64,000 nucleotides of DNA from Beta vulgaris subsp. vulgaris (taxonomy: Eukaryota; Streptophyta; Magnoliopsida; Caryophyllales; Amaranthaceae). Every line of letters begins with the position of its first letter. The stretch's first letter is position 1. The stretch is from positions 39,249,779 through 39,313,778 of the forward strand of contig NC_079206.1 of NCBI RefSeq assembly GCF_026745355.1, read 5' to 3'. The notes under the pieces are model-generated. The model saw only the letters and a list, made by a program, of their open reading frames with translations, had not been told where the DNA came from and did not search any database. The position numbers were made by a program, and so were the translations under genes. This document shows, piece after piece, positions 56,930 through 64,000 of the stretch.

Positions 56930-58574
56930 AATCCCTTTTATATTACTCTTTATCGTTCTCCTCTCCTTTATTCTCGTGCCCCCTTTGTTTCGTTTATTTT
57001 AAAACGGATGACGTATTTGCTAATAATTTTTATCTTTATGGTACAACGAACTTTGTAAATAATTTTTTAAATATTTTTTTAACATTGGTTTTTTTTATGG
57101 ATAATCCAGCAATTTGTTGAAAAATATTTGTTTTCGTTATCCCACATGTTATTTCCCTAAATCATACCCAATCCCAACACAAATATAGGTAAGATTTAAC
57201 CCCCTTATCTCTAAACGCTAACTTCATGGCTCATACCCATCATCTATGCCTCTGCATTTACTCATCCATCAAAAAAAAATTCCAACAAAAGTCTTGATTC
57301 CAATCTTTCTTCCTTGAATTTAATAGAAAAATATCAATTTTCGACAATTTAGGCAAACCAAACAACCTTCACTATCATATTAGATGTTAGTGAATTTCGA
57401 AGTGAAATCTCCCAACTTACATGTCGCTTTTCTTTAGTTTATTTGGTATTCAAGCTGGCGATGGAGTGAAGGTGATTCAAGAGAAGGGCGAAAACAATTG
57501 AGACCAAGTTTGAAAATATTTTTTGCTTGTCGATTATTCATTTACAGCACCAAGGATTTAGGGGATTCGATTCATATTGCCCTATATTTAGTGTCACCCA
57601 AGTTATTACTTCCTCTTTATTAAAAATTTCATTATACTTCGTTTTTACTAAATTCTTTTTTCTTTTTCTCACTATTTTTTTTGTCAGTTGTTCATTATTG
57701 CATCTATTTTGCTTCAATCAAATGTCTTTTTTTTTACGATTAACCAATTCCTTATAATATAAACCTACATGCTATTTGTTGCCCGTTTTTATATTGTATT
57801 TTCTTCCCTTTCGTAGTTCTTCTATCTTCCTCCATAACCCCTACCACCTAGCCACCACTATCACTACCCCACCAACACCTTCACCCCACACTTATAACCC
57901 CCGATGCAATCCCACCATAACTCCAGCCTTACCCTACCCTACCCTTGCAGTCCCCACCCCCACCTTAAAATAAGAGCAAAAATTTACTTTATTATTGCAA
58001 TACATCATATCATCTAAAACTATCAACACCAATATCAACCTATTTTTTGAACATTATCTAATATTGTGTGTACAATAAAAATTAAATAAAAAGGTATATA
58101 GATGCATTGAGCGCCAGGATTTTGCCAAGTAGTAATATACTTGTCTAGATAGTAACATACATTTAACATTCATAAGTGAATCATTCTACGAAGTGCATTT
58201 GACATTGTCAATGATTGATAGGTAAACAATACCGTGCTTGTGTATCGACTTCACCTTTTGCTGCACAAATTTATCCTAATATACCTATTTCTATAAAAAT
58301 TTGAATTCTAATATATGCATATAAACAAATAAAGTGAGAAACTGAAAAAGTCAAATTGAAAAGGTGTGGAGAGATCCTGCAAAAGTGAGAGAGAGAGAGA
58401 AACTGAAAATGGGTTAATATATTTAAAAGTAGATGACATGGGTGGAAAAAGAGGAGAAAGTAGATGGAACATGTTATCAAGAATAGAAAATGCAAAAAAT
58501 GTTAGATCAACAAGAAACATATCAAAAAGGAAAGTGTGTAGAACAAAAAGAAATGGAGGGAGTATTACTACTGT
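56930..58574. other. H3 interior, no gene seen
   Basis: AT-rich, with a C-rich patch of CCACCCCCAC-type words (57840-57965). The stretch 58320-58560 ends AAATGGAGGGAGTA like a Stowaway right end, but no matching left end was found. Confidence 0.4.
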
Positions 58575-59957
58575 TGCTATCTAAATATTATGTTTAAGGA
58601 ACTTCATCATGTCAAGTTTGCCTTTATGACTAATTAAACTTATATAGTATAATTAATAGGATTGCGTAAATGTCACAATAATATAATCAATCGATTTTCT
58701 TACAATTTGGAAATAAACCCACCCTTTTGAACTTATTAGTCATTATAAGATCTTAACCAAATTTATTTGGACAAATACGAATTTGTTATACCGTATTTTA
58801 TGAGTACATTAAACTTTATTTTTTCTTCTTTTTGCTGAACTGACTTTGTTTGAACTTATCCGGGCATATTAATTCTTATTAGATTTTATGTGAAGTTATA
58901 TGAATTTGACTGAATTTAATGAACTTTTTTTGTTTTTAATAAGGACTGAAAAAACAAAATGGCTTTGTATCGTATAGTACACCACTTTGGTTGTTCTTTT
59001 ATTTAAATCTGTAGATCCATTTATTAGATTCTCTAACACTATAGTTCAACCTATCTAAAGAAAAAGTATTCGCTTAACCCATTGCTTCATTCAGAGGTTC
59101 TTGTAAAATGACAATTTGCACTATTACTATTAGTCTTTCATGCAACCATTATCGCTCCCGAATTCTGTTGTCTCGCTCAACCCCTCTATTTTGTGATATA
59201 GTATCAATGAACCCATATGATGTTGGTGTACACTTCATTGACTGAACACCGCACGTGTTATCTAACATAAAAAATATTCTTAACAATTCATTGTTGTTGA
59301 TCTAACAGTTATATCTTTTTGCAATCCTTGTTGTTTTATAACTTTGTAAATCTAAATATTATATTCAAGGAAATTCAACACATCAAGTTTACATTTATGA
59401 ATGTATTAACTTATATAGTATGATTAATAGGCTTGCGTAAATGTCTCAATAATATAATAAATATGTTTTCTTATTACATTTGAAAATAAACCTAAATTTG
59501 AACTTATTAGTCATTAATAAACCTTAACCGAGTTTACTTGAACAAATATGAATTATTAGACCTTATTTTATAAGTATGTCAAACTTTTTTTTTTTAATTT
59601 TTGTTGGACAGACTTTGTCTGAACTCACCCGAGCTTATTAATTTTTATTAGATTTTATGTGAACTTATATGAATTTGAGTGAATTTATTGAACTTTTTTG
59701 GTTTTTAATGAGGAATAAAAAATAAACAGAATACTACCCTATTGTATAGTGTACCACTTTGGTTGTTCTTTGTTTAATTTTGTAGAACCATTTATTAGAT
59801 TCTCTAACAATATAATTCAACCTATATATATAATGAAAAAATATTCGCTTAATCCATTGCTTCATTCAAATGCTTAGATAAAATGACAACTTTCACTACT
59901 ACTGGCACTCCTTCATGTAACCATTTTTGCTCCTGAATTCCTTATTCTGGCTAGGGA
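58575..59957 (-). repeat. Reversed ~0.75 kb modules in H3
   Basis: Complement of the H2 array modules, one nearly whole (58575-59320) and one cut by X (59320-59957). Shared words include CTAACACTATAGTTCAACCTA and TACACTTCATTGACTGAACA on plus. Confidence 0.8.
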
Positions 59958-60519
59958 TGTGATACTTCAATGGAACACGTACAAGAGGGTGGGTGAATTG
60001 TACTTGGAACTTTTAGCAAAGTTTCTTGCGGAATTTTAAAACAATAAAGGAACAGTAATCAGAGAGATAGAGAAATATAAAATTGAGGAAACTTCTTGAA
60101 CCTTATCAAGAAGGGAAAACCTCAAAAACTATATTATTGCAATAACTCTATTACAATCACTCTCTATAACTTGAGTTCCTCTCGAACTCAAGTTCCTAGG
60201 AACTCAAGTTCCCCACAGTAATCCCCTTTGATTACTGGAATTCTTCTCTCTCTTGCTTCTACTCCGAAGCCTACACTCATTGACTTAACTTTAAGTCTTA
60301 CAAGAGTCACTCAACCCTTGAACCCCAAATTACAACTCAAATTTTGTGAAAACACTAGTAATTACGTTGAACTCAAATACCTAAGGAACATAGGAACTCA
60401 CTTAATAATGCAACAGACCTTTTCAGAAAACACTTAAGATTTAGCAACAGAAATATGTTTTCAGTTGGTGGATTGTAATGAGGCAGACTTCTCTTTTTAT
60501 AGTGAAGTCTTCTTGTTGA

Positions 60520-61446
60520 ACAACTGTGTAATTGGGTACGGTGCTTTGATAACATCTTTACTTCATCACTTTGAAGTAAGACTTACGGGTTGGACCACAA
60601 TAGGAGTCAAACAAGGGAACATCTTGAATGAGAAGACCCTAAATGGACTTGGTTTGTCTGTCCAAGAAGGTGTACTCACTCAAGGGAGGATGGCTCCAAG
60701 TTCCTCAGGAAAAAGAAAACTGCCTAAACTTGACTTAGAAGAGGATAATGACGTTATCTTGGATGACCCTGTTCCTAAACCGGAGGAACCGAAACCTAAG
60801 AGGCGCAAACACATTGCCATTAAGCCTAAACCCTCGTTCCTCTGAGAGTGAGGAAGAGCACTCGTAGAAAAATTGCTCAAGTTCCTGTTCCTTCCAACGA
60901 GGACTCTCCATTAGTCCTTTCGGATAATGAGGAACAGGCACCCTCCACTCTCAAGGAACCTACTCCACCATCATCTCCTAAACTCTCTGTTTCTTTCACC
61001 AAATTGCCCTCCATTTCACCTTCATCCTTCTCTGTTCCTTCCAGTTTTGAGCAGTTGAAGGATGAAATAAAAGGCCCAAATCCTTTTGCTTCCACCTCCA
61101 CAACTCTTCCACCCACACCACCATTCCTTCCTCCCTTTATCACCCTTCACCTTCTGTTTCTATTCCAGGAAAAGATGAACCTTCCATTCTCACCGCTCCA
61201 GTTCCTCCACAAAATCCCCCATCTGCCTCAAGTTCTAAGGGTAAGGAATAGGATACTCCGGATGATGGAAACTGGGTAAATGATGTTTGTCTTCCTGCTC
61301 AACATATGATCAAGTTTTATAATCATCTTCATTGGACTTTGGATGCCAAAACTGATATAATGTTAGGTCTTATGAAGAGCTTGAGTGATACAATGGTTGC
61401 GCAACAAAAGAAGATGGACTCTATGGCTCGTGCCTTGGAGGAGTGA
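60520..61446 (+). pseudogene. Gag-like or 'putative plant transposon protein' C-terminal part in Y
   Basis: The frame enters from the left junction and reads VIGYGALITSLLHHFEVRL then LNEKTLNGLGLSVQEG, resembling the putative plant transposon protein domain (PF20167-like, usual form GYGxLLTRIF..F.VDL). A low-complexity tail follows: basic (PKPKRRKHIAIKPK), then after a frameshift at 60845 Ser/Pro-rich (KEPTPPSSPKLSVSF). A further shift leads to DAKTDIMLGLMKSLSDTM and QQKKMDSMARALEE with a stop at 61444, a likely coiled coil. The family match is from memory of the motif and not certain. Confidence 0.5.
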
Positions 61447-62122
61447 AGGAACAGGTTGGACTCAATCATGGGTGGTGATGAAGAAATTAGAGGATGTGGT
61501 AGAAGAAGAAGTTGTAGAGGAACACCATTCCCCTTCCCTTTCTTAGTTTTTTTTTTTGTTTTGTTGTTCCTGTTTCTTTCATCAAGGAACACAACTTTTG
61601 TTTAATCCTTTTTCTTTTCTTTCTTTGTTTTGTTATGGAACAAGTGCTATATAATCAATGACTTTTGCTATAATGTCTATGTTTCTAAATGATTTGCATA
61701 ATTTCTTCCTTGGAATGGCTAGTATTATGTGATTGATGTTTGAGCAGTTTACTCTTTGATTTTCTAACTTAACCACCAATGGTGCTTGTATATTGGTCTT
61801 AAGGTGTTAAATCAATTCTCAATACATGCAGAGTCTATTCTTTTTGAGGATGACAAAGGGGGAAAATGATTTAAGGAACAAACTGTACATAACTCATAAA
61901 CTTGAAAAAATGAAAATTGAAAAATTAAAAAATGATAAGTAAATGAAAAATAAAATAGTAGGTAAATGAAAAATCAAAAATAGGTTAAGGTAAATGAAAA
62001 ATCAAAATTCAGTTACTTACATAATTGTGTTTTTTATTTTTCATTTTCTTCTTTATGTTTTCATTATCATTCACTTATATTATTTGTTATTTTCCTTAGT
62101 TTGTACCTTTGTTGTCATCATC
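61447..62122. other. Y untranslated interior
   Basis: AT-rich, with repeated GGTAAATGAAAAATCAAAA words (61950-62000). No coding signal. Confidence 0.5.
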
Positions 62123-62136
62123 AAAAAGGGGGAAAT
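62123..62136 (+). other. Y polypurine tract
   Basis: AAAAAGGGGGAAAT directly precedes the TG of the 3' LTR. Confidence 0.75.
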
Positions 62137-63493
62137 TGTTGAACCCTAGTTTTGATAATGACAAAGAAACAAAGGAACAAACTAAGTAGTGAACTAATGA
62201 GTTATTTAAGTGTATGGTGTTTAAGGTATCAATAAAGGAACTGGGATAATACGAAGTCAAGAAGAAGTCAAGAGAGGATTTCAAAGGCTAAGTAAAGAAG
62301 TTTCTATGTTGATACTGGAGCAAGCATTGGATCAAGAAGAATAGAAGCTAGGCGTTTTATTTTCTAGTTCCAATGTAAAGGAACAAAGAAAGAATGGTAA
62401 GGAACAGTGGCAGTCTATTTGAGAATGAGAGTTTGTTCCTTTGTAAGGAACAAACTAAGTGGCATAACGAATATGTTAAAGGAACTTAGAATAAAAGGAA
62501 CTAGACTTAGGCGTGCAACATTATAACGGTTAAAAAGATATTTAAGTAAGTCATGCCTAAATTATAGGAAATTAGTTATATCTAATTTCAAATGATAAAA
62601 TCAGTTTTAAAAAGAAAATCTGTTTAAGAAAAAGATTTTATTTTTCGGAAAATAAGAAAATAAATATCCGGTTGTTAGAAAGATTTTATTTAAAAGATAT
62701 TATTTTCTTAAAGATTAAAAATTCAGTTTTAAAGTAAAAAGAGTTTATTAAAAACTGATTTTCGGAAAAGCTCAAGGAACTCCTATTACTTAGGAGTAAT
62801 GGCTGAAAATTATCCACGTTCATTTATAGTTCATGGGATCATGTGACATAATGTGAAACGTGTTCCTTAGGGGAAGGAACATCATGGGTTAATGGACTAA
62901 ACATGACTCTAGTTTTAATCCCACGTTCTTCATGATTAACACTATAAATATAGAAGTCTAGATAAGTTCCAAATGTGTCTGACTAAGTAATTAAGTGAGT
63001 TTAACTAATTAAGTGTCAGTGCCTTCATTCTCTCATAATAGCCATTTGTTCTTTGCCTTCTTACTCTAATTCCACTAAGCTTATTTCGATCAATTGTATT
63101 TTGGTTTTTGGGGTAAGGGAACTTTGAGTGAAGTTCTGTAAGAGAGAGGCTTTGAGTGAAGCTTGTATGTGTGAGAAAACTTCGAGTGAAGTTGAGAGGA
63201 ACTGTGTTAAGGGAACAGTGGCTCAGGAACTTGAGTTTAGGAACTCAAGGTGTGGCTCGAGTTAGAATTAGGTTGAACAAAGTTGTTTGGCCTAATTAGT
63301 GAAAGTGTTGGTTTAAAATCCCTAGTGGTCGAGGTTGTTTCTTCTTGTTGGGCCCAAGAAGTTTTTCCTCGTAAAAATCCCTTGTGTTCCTTTAGATTGT
63401 TTATTCGTTTAAGTTTTAATTCCGCAAAAAGTTACGTTTATTTCTACACCTACAATTCACCCCCCCTCTTGTAGTGTTCCTAGGGAAATAACA
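62137..63493 (+). repeat. Y 3' LTR
   Basis: Starts TGTTGAACCCTAGTTTTG and ends CTAGGGAAATAACA. It matches the complement of the solo LTR at 25400-26893 along its length, including GGGCCCAACAAGAAG and ACAATTCACCCCC regions near the end. Confidence 0.85.
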
Positions 63494-63936
63494 CTTCTCA
63501 TGCCAGTTCCACTTGTTCCTCCACTAAGTGTGAAGTAGTAACCCATGTAGAATCATTTTCCCACGTTCACACTTCTTGAGGAACAAGCGAAGTAATGGAC
63601 AATCCACTAAAAGTACGTGGTTTTAAACAATTGAGAGAAATAAGGAATATATTTAGGAACTCCATTTTTTTATCCAGTAACAAAGAAAGGATCTTTATTA
63701 AAAATAAAAACTATTTTATTTATTAACAATATTTCCTAAAAACTCTCCGTTAAATAATTTTTAAAACCACTGTTGCATTAATTAAATTCCATGTAGTTCC
63801 TTAGTATAAAGCAGCGTAAATTACTTACATAAATCCTAAGTACATACTCTTGAACTTAAACTTCATGTCATCCCTTTAAATCTTCAACTCTGAAGATTAA
63901 TACGTCCCATTCCTTGAAGGAACTATAAAACACGAA

Positions 63937-64000
63937 TGCAGCAGGTAGTTCTTGAGGAACTGATGCAGCAGGGAGTTCCTGAGGAACTGATGCAGCAGGT
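63937..64000. repeat. 27-bp minisatellite at the window edge
   Basis: TGCAGCAGG recurs at 63937, 63964 and 63991 with GAGGAACTGA between, a 27-base period that continues past the end. Confidence 0.85.

Larger units (their letters stand above)
55821..59957 (-). mobile_element. Helitron 'H3', 3' part, 5' end not found
   Basis: The 3' end on minus has hairpin CCCGTGCATTATGCACGAG (55833-55851), then TCCTAAAACTAG and T. It carries the largest helicase remnant (55983-56840) and two reversed ~0.75 kb modules (58575-59957), where element X cuts it. No Helitron 5' end was recognised inside the window. Confidence 0.6.
60514..63493 (+). mobile_element. LTR element 'Y', lacking a full 5' LTR
   Basis: A perfect 5-bp duplication CTTCT (60509-60513 and 63494-63498) bounds the insertion. 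It starts TGTTGAAC, the first eight bases of its 3' LTR (62137), but then runs straight into coding sequence, so almost the whole 5' LTR and leader are missing. A clear polypurine tract AAAAAGGGGGAAAT precedes the 3' LTR. No pol gene is present. Its LTR is the same family as the solo LTR at 25400-26893. Confidence 0.7.
59958..64000 (-). mobile_element. LTR element or LTR 'X', continues past the window
   Basis: The start TGTGATACTTCAATGGAACA with ACAAGAGGGTGGGTGAATTG is a diverged relative of the solo LTR at 25400 (TGTTATTTCACTAGGAACA, GAGGGGGTGAATTG) and has the same orientation. X is interrupted by Y and resumes at 63494: the words before Y (GTGAAGTCTTCT) join those after it (CATGCCAGTTCC). 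Its other end is off-window, so it cannot be called solo or complete. Confidence 0.6.

Noticed and set aside
58320..58574. Possible Stowaway MITE
   Set aside because: A Stowaway-like right end is present but no matching left end or TA duplication was found.
60228..60437. 69-codon plus-strand ORF
   Set aside because: Lies inside LTR-like element X and shows no family features.
1..64000. tRNA, rRNA or host protein genes
   Set aside because: None seen. I could not run a covariance or splice-model search, so small or strongly spliced genes in the AT-rich gaps cannot be fully excluded.

Overview
This is nuclear DNA of a flowering plant, probably a eudicot. It is AT-rich, has no bacterial-style gene packing, and consists almost entirely of plant-type transposable elements: CACTA elements with DUF4216 genes, Ty3/gypsy elements with initiator-Met primer sites, a plant mariner-like element, Stowaway and PIF MITEs, a Mutator-like element and Helitrons. 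I found no convincing host gene, tRNA or rRNA. The species cannot be fixed from the sequence.

Left part (1-27469): a nested stack. A degenerate CACTA element 'D' (1876-27469, its left part off-window) carries the end of a DUF4216-type CACTA protein, 3' tandem repeats and a subterminal repeat cluster. A related inverted CACTA copy 'C' (1-1875) sits in it. D was split further by a putative 3.0 kb solo LTR (2449-5408), by a non-autonomous CACTA element 'A' (6458-23886, 3-bp duplication GGA) and by a solo LTR (25400-26893, duplication CATTT). A itself was hit by a 5 kb mariner-like element (7919-12881) and by a 10.7 kb Ty3/gypsy Tekay-like element 'LTR1' (12933-23590, duplication CATAT). LTR1 has long, nearly identical LTRs, all pol domains, and an extra ORF region upstream of gag.

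Middle (27470-40171): CACTA element 'B' (27795-35352, duplication ATA) is the same family as A in the opposite orientation. Ty3/gypsy element 'LTR2' (29408-35343, duplication CCACT) lies inside B's terminal inverted repeat. Beyond B are a Tat/Ogre-like LTR with leader (35356-38384) and a copia-type gag fragment (39315-39608).

Right part (40172-64000): a Helitron cluster. A minus-strand Helitron 'H4' (40172-55820) contains a plus-strand relative 'H2' (44796-55455), a non-autonomous Mutator-like element and two Stowaway MITEs. H2 carries a tandem array of about 0.75 kb modules, interrupted by a PIF/Harbinger MITE. A third Helitron 'H3' (from 55821 rightwards) ends inside the first bases of H4 and carries the same modules reversed. 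The window closes with two related LTR elements, 'Y' (60514-63493) inside 'X' (59958 to beyond the end).

Most coding regions are pseudogenes. The most gene-like items are an intact 261-codon antisense ORF of unknown function inside the mariner element, and the acidic, NLS-bearing ORF region upstream of gag in LTR1. Several frameshifts in young elements match single-base indels between their two LTRs, so some breaks may be assembly errors rather than real mutations.
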